A stretch of 64,000 bases of DNA, from positions 1 to 64,000 of the forward strand of contig QQVD01000037.1 of NCBI GenBank assembly GCA_003388555.1, written 5' to 3'. A program made the position numbers and the translations under genes. Below, one piece after another: positions 1-7,877 of the stretch. This DNA is from Acidobacteriota bacterium (GTDB lineage: Bacteria; Acidobacteriota; Thermoanaerobaculia; Multivoradales; Multivoraceae). Positions within the stretch are counted from its first letter, which is position 1. Each line of letters opens with the position of its first letter. The notes beneath the pieces are model-generated. The model worked only from the letters and a program-made list of their open reading frames with translations. It had not been told where the DNA came from and searched no databases.

Positions 1-278
1 CAGAGCTGCGGGAACGTCGAAGGGTTTGCCGGGCACTGGGCAGAGCTGCAGTGGACGCTGCTGGTGATCGCAGGGCTGGGGCGCTGGCCGTTGGTCGTCA
101 GGTCCCACTCGGTGCAGGGCGCGTCGTCGGCGGCGCCACTGAGCTCTGCTGGCAGGCGATCGGACCGGCGCCCAGCGTCGGCTGCCGCCGAACGGAGTTG
201 GCGGGAGCGACCGTTCTCGGCTGCTAGCCTGTCGGCGGTCTTCGCTGCAGCATGAACCGGGTGGGGAGGAAGCGGCAG
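1..278. other. Window edge, no gene assigned
   Basis: No convincing gene is visible here. The minus strand is open from base 1 to beyond base 230 and reads as a Thr/Ser/Pro-rich segment with several cysteines, which could be the middle of an exported protein cut off by the window edge, but no start codon or known domain is visible. The plus-strand frame ending at 255 has no recognisable content. A -10-like hexamer at 225-230 probably serves the next gene. Confidence 0.3.
225..230 (+). promoter_or_regulatory. Candidate -10 box (TAGCCT)
   Basis: TAGCCT lies 48 bases before the ATG at 279 in otherwise GC-rich DNA and matches the TAnnnT pattern seen before many genes in this window. No good -35 is visible, so this rests on pattern alone. 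Confidence 0.3.
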
Positions 279-1133
279 ATGCACGTGGGAGTGACCATCT
301 TTCCGACCGCCGAGGCGATCGAGATGCCGGAGCTGGCCCGCGAGGCAGAGACCCGCGGCATCGAGTCGCTGTGGGTCGCCGAGCATTCGCACATCCCGTC
401 GAGCCGCAAGACGCCGTTTCCCGGCGGCGGCGAGCTGCCGCGGATGTACTACGAGACCTACGATCCGTTCGTGGCGCTGGCCGCGGCCGCGGCGGTCACC
501 GAGCGGATCAAGCTGGGAACCGGCATCTGCCTGGTCGTGCAGCGCGACCCGATCCACACCGCCAAGGAGGTGGCGTCGCTCGATCGGGTCTCCCACGGCC
601 GCTTCCTCTTCGGCGTGGGCGGCGGCTGGAACGTCGACGAGATGGAGAACCACGGCACCGACCCGGCGAGGCGCTTCAAGCTGATGCGGGAGCGCATCGA
701 GGCGATGAAGGAGATCTGGGGCCACGAAGAGGCCGAGTACCACGGCGAGCTGGTCGACTTCGGACCGCTGAGGATGTGGCCGAAGCCGGTGCAGCAGCCG
801 CACCCACCGATCCACGTCGGCGGCGGTTTCCCCGGTGCGGCGCGGCGTGCGATCGCCTACGGCGACGGTTGGATCCCGATCGGCGGACGCGACAGCGGCC
901 TCGAGGAACAGATCGGCCGCTTCCGCGAGATGGCGGGAGAGGCAGGCCGCGAAGGGCTCGAGGTGAGCATCTACGGCGTGCCGCCGAAGGCCGAGGTGTT
1001 CGTGAAGATGCAGGCCCTCGGCGTCGACCGGGTGATCACCTTCCTGCCGCCGGGAAGGCGCGACGAGGTGCTGCCGGTGCTCGACCGCATCTCCGCGGCT
1101 GCGCAAGAGGCACGAGCTGGAGCACCGGGATGA
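279..1133 (+). CDS. LLM class F420-dependent oxidoreductase
   Basis: A luciferase-like monooxygenase family protein of 284 residues, probably cytosolic and using coenzyme F420 or FMN to oxidise or reduce an unknown substrate. It has the family's N-terminal strand (MHVGVTIFPT), the AEHSH segment near residue 40, and the flavin-site region with RVSHGRF followed by GVGGGW near residue 110. The length fits the TIGR03619-like subgroup. The ATG at 279 is preferred to the one at 252 because GGAGGA lies 8 bases before it and the conserved strand begins right there. An SDR gene follows 48 bases downstream on the same strand, so the two may be co-transcribed. Substrate and cofactor cannot be read from the sequence. 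Confidence 0.85.
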   Translation: MHVGVTIFPTAEAIEMPELAREAETRGIESLWVAEHSHIPSSRKTPFPGGGELPRMYYETYDPFVALAAAAAVTERIKLGTGICLVVQRDPIHTAKEVASLDRVSHGRFLFGVGGGWNVDEMENHGTDPARRFKLMRERIEAMKEIWGHEEAEYHGELVDFGPLRMWPKPVQQPHPPIHVGGGFPGAARRAIAYGDGWIPIGGRDSGLEEQIGRFREMAGEAGREGLEVSIYGVPPKAEVFVKMQALGVDRVITFLPPGRRDEVLPVLDRISAAAQEARAGAPG

Positions 1134-1181
1134 CCGGCCCGCGCAGGTCGCGGCGGCGCGGTGACGGGGAGGTGAGCGGCC

Positions 1182-2084
1182 ATGGCCTGGAGTGAAGCGG
1201 ACATCCCGGATCAGAGCGGGCGGGTGGCGCTGGTGACCGGCGCCAACTCCGGGATCGGTTTCGAGGCGGCGCGCGGCCTGGCGGCGGCCGGCGCCGACGT
1301 GCTGCTCGGCTGTCGCAGTCGCGAGCGCGGTGAGGCGGCGATCGGCCGCATCCGGGCCCGCGTCGCGGATGCGTCGATCGAGCTGCTGCCGCTGGACCTG
1401 GCCTCGCTCGATTCGATCGCGGCGGCCGCCGACACGGTCGTCGGACACGGCCGGCTCGACCTGCTGGTCAACAACGCCGGGATCATGGCGCCGCCGCGGC
1501 AGGAGACCGAGGACGGCTTCGAGTCGCAGCTGGGCGTCAACCACCTGGGCCACTTCGCCCTCACCGGGCGCCTGCTGCCGCTGCTGCTCGAACGCCAGGG
1601 ATCGCGCGTGGTGACGGTGAGTTCGAAGGCCCACGAGTGGGGCGAGGTCGACTTCGACGACCTGCAGGCCGAGCGCAGGTACTCGCGGTTCGGGCGCTAC
1701 GGTGACAGCAAGCTCGCCAACCTCCTGTTCACCTACGAGCTGCAGCGTCGCCTCGAGGCGGCCGGCGCACCGACCGTCGCCCTGGCCTGCCATCCCGGCC
1801 TCACCGGCACCGAGATCGGGCGCCAGCTGCCGCTGGGCCGCGGTGTCGCAACGGCGCTCTTCGCCCGGGTGGCGCAGTCGGCGGCCCGTGGGGCGCTGCC
1901 GACCCTGCGCGCCGCCACCGACCCCGAGGCGCGCGGCGGCGAGTACTACGGCCCGGGTGGGTTCTCCGAGTGGGCGGGACCTCCGGTGCTGGTGCGTTCC
2001 AATCGCCGCAGCCGCGACGAAGAGACGGCGGCCAGGCTGTGGCGGGTCTCCTGCGAGCTCACCGGAGTGACGCCGCCGGTGTGA
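1182..2084 (+). CDS. Short-chain dehydrogenase, retinol dehydrogenase-like
   Basis: A 300-residue classical SDR oxidoreductase, likely cytosolic and NADP(H)- or NAD(H)-dependent. The Rossmann motif TGANSGIG is at residues 19-26, NNAG at 97-100, catalytic Ser at 147-148 and the active-site pair Y173/K177 in YGDSKLAN. The YxxSKLAN form is typical of the retinol dehydrogenase/WW-domain oxidoreductase-like branch. A GGGGAGGTGA ribosome site precedes the ATG. It follows an F420-type oxidoreductase gene and converges with the baeRF-family gene. A short hairpin in the 61-base gap could end both transcripts. The substrate is unknown. Confidence 0.88.
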   Translation: MAWSEADIPDQSGRVALVTGANSGIGFEAARGLAAAGADVLLGCRSRERGEAAIGRIRARVADASIELLPLDLASLDSIAAAADTVVGHGRLDLLVNNAGIMAPPRQETEDGFESQLGVNHLGHFALTGRLLPLLLERQGSRVVTVSSKAHEWGEVDFDDLQAERRYSRFGRYGDSKLANLLFTYELQRRLEAAGAPTVALACHPGLTGTEIGRQLPLGRGVATALFARVAQSAARGALPTLRAATDPEARGGEYYGPGGFSEWAGPPVLVRSNRRSRDEETAARLWRVSCELTGVTPPV

Positions 2085-2101
2085 GGAGCCTCGCTCCGAG
2101 C

Positions 2102-2117
2102 CCGGTCTGGTGACCGG
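2102..2117. terminator. Hairpin between convergent genes
   Basis: CCGGTC and GACCGG form a perfect 6-bp stem with a 4-base loop, located between the stop codons of two converging genes. There is no T-tract, as often in GC-rich genomes. Confidence 0.3.
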
Positions 2118-2145
2118 ATCGGCGCCGGGAGCCGCGCTCTGATCC

Positions 2146-3384
2146 TCAGTAGCGGTAGACCGCGGCGATCTCGCCGCCGCCCGGCATGGCGTCCGGCTCC
2201 ACCGCGTAGACCGTCGCGCCGGTGGCCAGACACTGCATCGCGGCGTGGTCGAGCAGCTCCTCGGCGTCGTCCTGCGGCGCTTCGAGACGCATCAGCTCGC
2301 GGCGTCGGGGGTCGTAGCGACCCCACACCTCGCGGCCGCGCGGCACGAAGAGCGCCTCGATGCGGCCTTCGTGCGCCGCGTCGAGGACCTCGGCCAGGCG
2401 ATCGGAAGCCTTGCCGGTTCCGAGTCGTTCCGCGAAGCGGCCGGCCGCGGCCTGGCGCTCGCTGTCGAAGACCGGGCGCACCACCTCGAGCGCCCGCTCG
2501 TGCAGCTGCTCGTTGCTCAGGTCGTCGGGGTTGCCGACGACGCTCTCCTCGAGCAGCTGCGGATAGCTGCTGAGCTGGCGGAAGAGTGAGGTGACCTCGT
2601 CGACGCCGGCCAGCACCATCGGGATGCCGGTCTCCGAAAGGGTCTGGCGCAGGCCCCGATCGAGCACCTCGAGGAAGCGGCGCAGCTCGCTCTCGCGGTC
2701 GTCGGTGCCGGCGCCGTGGCCGTGGAAGATCGTCTCGCGGCGCGAACCGCCGCGCCGCTGGCCATGGAACTGCAGCGATCGCTGTTCCCAGTCGTAGCCG
2801 AGGGCGTCGGCGAGGCTCCGTGGCACCGCTTCGTCGAGCTCGATCTCGGCGCAGCGGTGGGGCGAGGCGGCGAGCAGTCGCACCTCGCCGCGCGACAGTG
2901 CGAGGACGTAGAAGCGGCTGCCCTGGGTGAGCAGCGGGAGCAGGGGCTTGAGGTAGAAGTGGTCGGCGACGTGGGCCCGTTCGCTGAAGGAGATGGGCAG
3001 CCGGAAGACCCGCTCGGTGTCGCCGTTGAGCAGCACCGCGAGGCCGTCGCTCTGATGGCGCCAGAAGTCGTCGTCGTCGAGCAGTCGCCTCGCCGGCTTC
3101 ATCAGCGCACGGATACGGTCTTCCTCCAGCTCCCGCGCGGCGAGCTCGCGCTCGGCGCGGGTGAGCAGGTTCTTGAGCCGGATCGGGTCCTGCTCGATCT
3201 CGGGGCCCTTGCGGTGGGTCGGCAGGTAGATCGAGATGCAGGTCCCGCGGTGGGCTGCGAGCTCGGCCAGGTCGTCGCGGCGCAGCAGACGTGACGGGAC
3301 CTGGCGGGGCGAGCTCACCGATCGACTGGGAGATCCGCTGGTGGCGGAGCCGGAGTTGCGGTCGTTGCTCTGGGTCTGACTCAT
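2146..3384 (-). CDS. baeRF-family (bacterial release-factor-like) protein
   Basis: A 412-residue cytosolic protein of the bacterial archaeo-eukaryotic release factor (baeRF) superfamily, close to families 3/7. These are predicted to act on ribosomes, as relatives of eRF1 and Pelota. The hallmark N-terminal segment is present: AHRGTCISIYLPTHRKGPE, followed by a QDPIRLKNLL helix. A middle domain carries FYVLALSRGEVRLL, and the C-terminal eL30-like part carries EALFVPRGREVWGRYD near residue 355. The ATG at 3384 is chosen because GGAAGAGAGG lies just upstream and the family's conserved region begins about 35 residues later; an upstream extension to 3669 is low-complexity. The exact baeRF subfamily and any biochemical activity are uncertain. 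Confidence 0.75.
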   Translation of the reverse strand: MSQTQSNDRNSGSATSGSPSRSVSSPRQVPSRLLRRDDLAELAAHRGTCISIYLPTHRKGPEIEQDPIRLKNLLTRAERELAARELEEDRIRALMKPARRLLDDDDFWRHQSDGLAVLLNGDTERVFRLPISFSERAHVADHFYLKPLLPLLTQGSRFYVLALSRGEVRLLAASPHRCAEIELDEAVPRSLADALGYDWEQRSLQFHGQRRGGSRRETIFHGHGAGTDDRESELRRFLEVLDRGLRQTLSETGIPMVLAGVDEVTSLFRQLSSYPQLLEESVVGNPDDLSNEQLHERALEVVRPVFDSERQAAAGRFAERLGTGKASDRLAEVLDAAHEGRIEALFVPRGREVWGRYDPRRRELMRLEAPQDDAEELLDHAAMQCLATGATVYAVEPDAMPGGGEIAAVYRY

Positions 3385-3844
3385 GGGTACCTCTCTTCCG
3401 TGCTTCTCGATGGCGCGTCCCGGCTCCAGGCTCGGCTCGACATCGATCGCGCCACCCTCGACGCCGAAGGCGGCGCTCGACTCTTCGCTGTCGCTGAGAG
3501 CGTCGATCGCCCTTTCTCCAACTGTGAACAGCAAGCGCGGTGCCAGGAGAGACACTGCGTGGTGCCGACCGCCGCTGGGCCTGAAGAGGCGCTTCGGGCT
3601 GAGGCCGGCGCCGCAACTCCGACCGGTTGGCCGCATCGCTTGCGGCCACGGCCGCGGAGGCGACGACATCAGCGTGACCCCGACGGGCGTGCGCTCGAGA
3701 GATCACCGGCGGGGCCGAGCTTCGGCGGGGACGTTCCCGCGACGCGCTACCATGGTAGCCGGTTGCGAGGCGCGACGATGTCGTCCGCTCCCGTGGCTCC
3801 TCCGTGGCGCGATGTGCTCCACGATGCACCTCAGGAGGCTGAGA
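3385..3844. other. 460-base divergent intergenic region
   Basis: This region separates the baeRF gene (minus) from the VOC gene (plus). No credible small gene is visible. It holds a 14-bp perfect palindrome at 3746-3759 with an embedded TACCAT hexamer, plus the Shine-Dalgarno of the VOC gene. No clear promoter is seen for the baeRF gene. Confidence 0.4.
3746..3759 (+). promoter_or_regulatory. 14-bp palindrome with -10-like TACCAT
   Basis: GCTACCATGGTAGC is a perfect inverted repeat 86 bases before the VOC gene start. It contains TACCAT at 3748-3753, matching the TAnnnT pattern found upstream of other genes here. It could be a -10 box, an operator overlapping one, or chance. Confidence 0.35.
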
Positions 3845-4249
3845 ATGGCTCTCGAGATCAGCAAGGACTCCATCGATCTCGGCATCGTAGTGCGCGATGC
3901 CGAACCGATGCTCGCCTTCTACCGTGACACCCTGGGTCTGCCCCACCAGGCCGACCTCGATCTCCCCGGCGGAATGAAGATGCATCGCCTGCTGGCCGGA
4001 TCCTCGGTGATCAAGCTGGTCGCCTTCCAGCGCACGCCGGCTGCCGCCGCACCACCCGGAGGCTTGTCCGGAGGCAGCGGTTATCGCTACTTCACGATCA
4101 CCATCTCCAACCTCGAAGAAGCGATGCGCCGGGCCGAGAAGAAAGGGGCGAAGATCGCGATGCCGATCACCGAGATCCGACCCGGGATCCGCATCAGCAT
4201 GGTCGAGGATCCCGAGGGCAACTGGGTGGAGCTTCTCGAGGAGGACTGA
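3845..4249 (+). CDS. VOC/glyoxalase-fold protein
   Basis: A compact 134-residue protein of the vicinal oxygen chelate superfamily (glyoxalase I, bleomycin-resistance and dioxygenase fold). It opens with a typical betaalpha-beta unit (DLGIVVRDAEPMLAFYRDTL) and ends with the family's signature, MVEDPEGNWVELLE, whose Glu is usually a metal ligand. The single domain suggests a homodimer. AGGAGG at 3833-3838 with a 6-base spacer fixes the start at 3845. It converges with the nucleoside carrier gene. Substrate cannot be told; lyase, isomerase or resistance functions all fit the fold. Confidence 0.82.
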   Translation: MALEISKDSIDLGIVVRDAEPMLAFYRDTLGLPHQADLDLPGGMKMHRLLAGSSVIKLVAFQRTPAAAAPPGGLSGGSGYRYFTITISNLEEAMRRAEKKGAKIAMPITEIRPGIRISMVEDPEGNWVELLEED

Positions 4250-4277
4250 ACCGACGCCGTGGGCCGGTCCGGTGCCG

Positions 4278-4289
4278 GTGCCGCGGCAC
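4278..4289. terminator. GC-rich palindrome between convergent genes
   Basis: GTGCCGCGGCAC is a perfect 12-bp palindrome, extendable with one mismatch, in the 48-base gap between the VOC gene and the NupC-type gene that converge here. It is a possible factor-independent or pause hairpin. Confidence 0.25.
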
Positions 4290-4297
4290 GCCGGCTC

Positions 4298-5599
4298 TCA
4301 GAGCCCCAGCACGCCCTGCTGCCCGTAGTAGAAGAAGCCGGCGACGCAGCCGGTGAGCAGCGTCGCGATGGTCGCGGCGACCAGGGCGCGCAGCGCCAGC
4401 TGGCCGAGGTCGCCGAGGCGCTCGCTGGCCAGTGCGCCGAAGCCGCCGAGCGCGACGCCGACACCGGCGACGTGGGCGAAGCCGCACAGCGCGTAGGACA
4501 GCACCAGGATCGAACGCGGCGACAGCTCGCCGCTGTCGGCCATCTGGCCCAGATCCTGATAGCTCACCACCTCGGTGAGAACCAGTCGCTGCCCGAGCAG
4601 GCGGGCCGCCTCGGAGAGATCGGCCGGCTCGATGCCGAGCAGCCAGGCGAAGGGCGTGAACAGGACCCCGAGGACTCCGGCGAGGGTCGGCGGCGCCTCG
4701 CCGCCGCCGAGGGCGGCCGGCAGCAGGGCGAGCAGTGCGTCGACCAGCGCCACGACCCCGAGCACGGCGATGAGGATGGCGGCGATTCCCGCAGCGATGC
4801 GCAGGCCGGCCATCGCCCCGGACGCGAGCGCCGCGACCGGGTTGTCCTCGGTCGGCATCGAGTCGAGCCGTGGCACGGCGCCGAAGGTCTCCGGCGCGTC
4901 GCGTTCGGGGAGCATCAGCTTGGTGACCAGCACGGTGCAGGGGATCGAAAGGAGCGAGGCTGACAGGAGGTGGCCGGCGATGCGAGGGAAGGAGTCCTGC
5001 AGCAGCACGACGTAGATCGCGAGCGTCGTCGAAGCCGTCGTCGCCAGGTTGGTCGACAGCACCGTGAGCAGCTCGGAGCGGGTCATGCGCTTCAGGTAGG
5101 GCTCGATCGCGGCCGCGGTCTCGACGCCGAAGAAGATGTGCAGCGCTCCCGCGAGGCCTTCGGCACCCGAGAGTCGAAGGCTGCGATGGAACAGGCGGGC
5201 GAAGATGCGCACCACCGGAGCCACCAGCCCGAGGTGGTGCATCAGCGCCATCAGCGAGGCGAAGAAGATGACCGCCGGCAGCACCTGCGCCGCCAGCACC
5301 ACGCCGATCGAAGATTCGCCGGCCGCGGTGCTCTCGCCCGGTCCCAGGGCGAGCGGACCGAACAGGAACTCGGCGCCGGCCCGGCTGGCTCCGATCAGCA
5401 CCAGCACCGCCCGGTTGACCAGCAGCAGGGCCGAACGCACGGGCGGCAGCAGGAAGATGGCGCCGGCGAGCCCGAAGGTCAGCGCGGTCGAACCGAGCAC
5501 CGTGCGCCACGAGACCTCCCTGCGGCAGCCACCGATCGACCAGGCGAGGAGGCAGAGGACGCACCAGCCGCCCAGCGAGACGAGATTGAGCAGGCTCAT
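4298..5599 (-). CDS. NupC-type concentrative nucleoside transporter
   Basis: A 433-residue inner-membrane protein of the CNT (NupC) family, which imports nucleosides with Na+ or H+. It has about ten hydrophobic segments, with the family's core regions recognisable: a GVETAAAIEPYL helix near residue 155, the STNLATTASTTLAIYV segment near 185, and LTEVVSYQDLGQM near 345. The last corresponds to the region where family members carry the substrate-binding N-E/V-x-x. The C-terminal half ends with CGFAHVAGVGVALGG and a last membrane helix. It starts with ATG and lies 44 bases downstream of the acyl-CoA synthetase stop region on the same strand's neighbour side. Substrate preference is not readable. 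Confidence 0.85.
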   Translation of the reverse strand: MSLLNLVSLGGWCVLCLLAWSIGGCRREVSWRTVLGSTALTFGLAGAIFLLPPVRSALLLVNRAVLVLIGASRAGAEFLFGPLALGPGESTAAGESSIGVVLAAQVLPAVIFFASLMALMHHLGLVAPVVRIFARLFHRSLRLSGAEGLAGALHIFFGVETAAAIEPYLKRMTRSELLTVLSTNLATTASTTLAIYVVLLQDSFPRIAGHLLSASLLSIPCTVLVTKLMLPERDAPETFGAVPRLDSMPTEDNPVAALASGAMAGLRIAAGIAAILIAVLGVVALVDALLALLPAALGGGEAPPTLAGVLGVLFTPFAWLLGIEPADLSEAARLLGQRLVLTEVVSYQDLGQMADSGELSPRSILVLSYALCGFAHVAGVGVALGGFGALASERLGDLGQLALRALVAATIATLLTGCVAGFFYYGQQGVLGL

Positions 5600-5643
5600 G
5601 CCGGGAGTTTCGGGGCCAGTCGGAGTCGTGGGGGATGGGTGCG

Positions 5644-7194
5644 TCAGCCGGCCGGCCAGTAGCGCGCCCGCAGCTGCTGCTTGTACAGCTTCCCGGTGGG
5701 CAGCCTCGGCAGGCGATCGACGAAGTCGAACGAGCGCGGCACCTTGAACGACGCCAGCCGCTGCCGCGCGAAGTCCTCCAGCTCCTCGGCCAGCCGGTCG
5801 TCTGGCTCGACCCCCGGCGCCGGTTCGACGACCGCCTTGACCTCCTCGCCCATGTCTTCGTGAGGCACTCCGATCACCGCGACGTCGAGCACCTTGGGAT
5901 GCAGCACCAGGACGTTCTCGATCTCCTGCGGATAGATGTTCACGCCACCCGAGATGATCATGAAGGCCTTGCGATCGGTGAGGAAGAGGAAGCCGTCCTC
6001 GTCGAGATAGCCGACGTCTCCGAGCGTCGTCCAGCGCGGTCGGTGTGGATGGCGCGACTCGGAGGTCTTTCCCGGGTCGTTGTGGTACTCGAAGAGCTCG
6101 ACGTCCTCCTCTTGCTCGAAGTAGATCGTGCCCGGGCTCCCCGCGGGCAGCTCGGCGCCTTCTTCGTCGCAGACGTGCACCGTGGCGTTCACCGGCCGGC
6201 CCACGGAGCCCGGCTTGGAGAGCCAGGTGGTGGAGTCGATGAAGCAGGTGCCGTTGCCCTCACTCCCGGCGTAGTACTCGCGCAGGATCGGTCCCCACCA
6301 CTCGATCATCTGGCGCTTCACCTCGACCGGGCAGGGCGCGGCGGCGTGCACCGCGACCTCGAGGCTCGAGACGTCGTAGCGTTCACGGATCTCGCGCGGC
6401 AGCTTGAGCATGCGGCTGAACATCGTCGGCACCCACTGGGAGGTGGTGGCCCGATGCAGCTCGATCGCCGCCAGGGCCGCCTCGGCGTCGAACTTCTCCA
6501 TCACCACCACGGTGCCGCCCTCGGCCTGGGTGCCGGTGGTGAAGGCCAGCGGCGCGGCGTGGTAGAGCGGCGCCGGGGAGAGGTAGACGCAGCACTCACG
6601 GATTGCGAACAGGCCCTGCCGGATGGCGCTCTGTTTGGGATCCGGTGCGTCGACGGTCTCCCCGGTCAACGGCCGTTTGATGCCCTTCGGGCGCCCCGTC
6701 GTACCGGAGCTGTAGAACATCGTGCGCCCGCGTGGCTCCTGGTCCAGCCGCCTGGCCGGCGCCGCCGCGAGAGCGTCGCCGTAGTCGTCGTAGCCCTCGA
6801 TCGCGCCTCCGACGGCCAGGCGCTCAGGGCAGCGCCCCAGGTCGTCCAGTCGCTCACCCAGCTCGGCGGCGACCGGCAGGGCGGCCGATGCGACCAGGGC
6901 CTTGGCGCCACAGTCCTCGACGATGTAGGCGGCTTCGTCGGCTGCCAGATAGCGGTTGACCGGCGTCAGATAGAGACCCGAACGGATCGCCGCCCAGAAG
7001 ACCTCGAAGTACTCGATCCTGTTGTCCAGGTAGGCGGCGACGTGGTCGCCCGGCCTCAGTCCGAGCCCGTGCCAGTGCTGGGCCAGCCGGCACGACGCCG
7101 CCTCGAGCTCGCCGTACGTCGCCCTGGCGCTGCTGCCGGTGAGCACCACCGCAGGTCGATCGGGATGTTTGTCGCTGAAGGCGCCTGGATACAT
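5644..7194 (-). CDS. AMP-dependent acyl-CoA synthetase
   Basis: A 516-residue member of the ANL superfamily, which activates a carboxylic acid as acyl-AMP and transfers it to CoA. The P-loop-like A3 motif YSSGTTGRPKG is at residues 161-171. The adenylate-binding YYAGSEGNGTC region, the hinge motif GYLDEDGFLFLTDRK and the C-terminal catalytic Lys motif PTGKLYKQQL are all intact. The ATG at 7194 gives a normal family length; the much longer open frame upstream runs through G-rich repeats and is not coding. A TACACT -10-like box lies about 40 bases before the start. The acid substrate is unknown; the sequence resembles bile-acid/fatty-acid type FadD-like ligases of actinobacteria and other soil bacteria. 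Confidence 0.88.
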   Translation of the reverse strand: MYPGAFSDKHPDRPAVVLTGSSARATYGELEAASCRLAQHWHGLGLRPGDHVAAYLDNRIEYFEVFWAAIRSGLYLTPVNRYLAADEAAYIVEDCGAKALVASAALPVAAELGERLDDLGRCPERLAVGGAIEGYDDYGDALAAAPARRLDQEPRGRTMFYSSGTTGRPKGIKRPLTGETVDAPDPKQSAIRQGLFAIRECCVYLSPAPLYHAAPLAFTTGTQAEGGTVVVMEKFDAEAALAAIELHRATTSQWVPTMFSRMLKLPREIRERYDVSSLEVAVHAAAPCPVEVKRQMIEWWGPILREYYAGSEGNGTCFIDSTTWLSKPGSVGRPVNATVHVCDEEGAELPAGSPGTIYFEQEEDVELFEYHNDPGKTSESRHPHRPRWTTLGDVGYLDEDGFLFLTDRKAFMIISGGVNIYPQEIENVLVLHPKVLDVAVIGVPHEDMGEEVKAVVEPAPGVEPDDRLAEELEDFARQRLASFKVPRSFDFVDRLPRLPTGKLYKQQLRARYWPAG

Positions 7195-7233
7195 CGGGGC
7201 GGTGGCGTCGGCCGGACGGTGGGGATCGCGGCG

Positions 7234-7239
7234 AGTGTA
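7234..7239 (-). promoter_or_regulatory. Candidate -10 box (TACACT)
   Basis: On the minus strand TACACT lies 39 bases before the acyl-CoA synthetase ATG, giving a leader of about 33 bases. The same hexamer, preceded by GC, sits before two other genes in the window. The adjoining G-rich repeat begins only about 8 bases further upstream. Confidence 0.4.
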
Positions 7240-7245
7240 GTGCAC

Positions 7246-7522
7246 CGGGAGGGGAGGGGAGGGGAGGGGACGGGGGTTAGGGGGCAGGGGTTGGGGGTTG
7301 GGGGGAAGAGGGAAAAGGGAAGAGGGAAAAGGGAAGAGGGAAAAGGGATAAGGGACAAGGGACAAGGGACAAGGGAAAAGGAACAACGGAGAGGGAGAGG
7401 GAGAGGGGTCAGGGGTTGGGGGTTTGGGGGTTGGGGCTGAGGCGGAGAGGCAGGCAGGCAGAGAGGCAGAGGGCGGAGAGGCAGAGCGGCAGAGGGATAA
7501 GAGGCAGAGGGGAGAGGGAGGA
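7246..7522 (+). repeat. Purine-rich G-tract tandem repeat block
   Basis: A nested low-complexity array of almost pure purines on the plus strand. It starts with GGGGA units (7247-7269), then GGGGGTT/GGGGGCA/GGGGTTG heptamer-like units (7271-7305). Next come three copies of a 14-base GAAGAGGGAAAAGG unit, then 7-base GACAAGG units to about 7380. A second GGGGTCA/GGGGTTG stretch follows (7406-7436), then a GGCAGAG array to about 7510. A related array occurs in opposite orientation at 23013-23130. Runs of four or more G at short spacing could form G-quadruplexes. The style recalls the heptanucleotide STRR repeats known from cyanobacteria. Confidence 0.9.
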
Positions 7523-7877
7523 AAGAAACGGCAGGCGGGACCAGAGGATGCGGGAGAGGGCAGTGGACGGAGGTCGAGCCCTTCCCGCCTCTCCGGGATC
7601 GGCGAGCAGAGCGCGGCTCTGGAGTAGCCGGCCTCTTCTCCACCTCGACAGCACTCCCCGAGCCGGGCAGTCATCGAGCGGAGGCAGCGCGCGGCGGCCC
7701 CCGCCTCGGCGAGCTGACGACGATCTCTTCGTGTGCGCTCGTCTTCGTGGAGCCGCGGTCTGCTCTGGCTTCCTGGAGGACGCGGGAGACGAAGGTGGTG
7801 AGCTCCGTGCCGCTCCCACTCCCCTGTCCGCGTGCAGGCGCGCGCCGAAGCGAGCGCCAGATCCAACCGCAGGGGCC

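Larger units (their letters stand above)
7195..7877. other. 683-base intergenic region with repeats
   Basis: No gene is supported in this gap between two minus-strand genes. Its left end holds the promoter of the acyl-CoA synthetase, its middle a purine-rich repeat block (separate entry), and its right part (7530-7877) unique GC-rich DNA lying just downstream of the permease gene. Long open frames here exist only because the repeats lack stop codons. Confidence 0.6.

Noticed and set aside
1-230. Minus-strand Cys- and Thr-containing frame at the left edge
   Set aside because: Could be a gene fragment, but without start, stop or domain in the window it cannot be supported.
1946-3985. 679-codon minus-strand open frame across the SDR end and baeRF gene
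   Set aside because: Arg/Pro/Ala-rich shadow in another frame of the baeRF gene; no domain and wrong composition.
7246-7522. G-rich tandem array considered as a CRISPR or an origin
   Set aside because: Units are 5-14 bases without unique spacers, no cas genes or DnaA-box cluster nearby; it is a simple tandem repeat.
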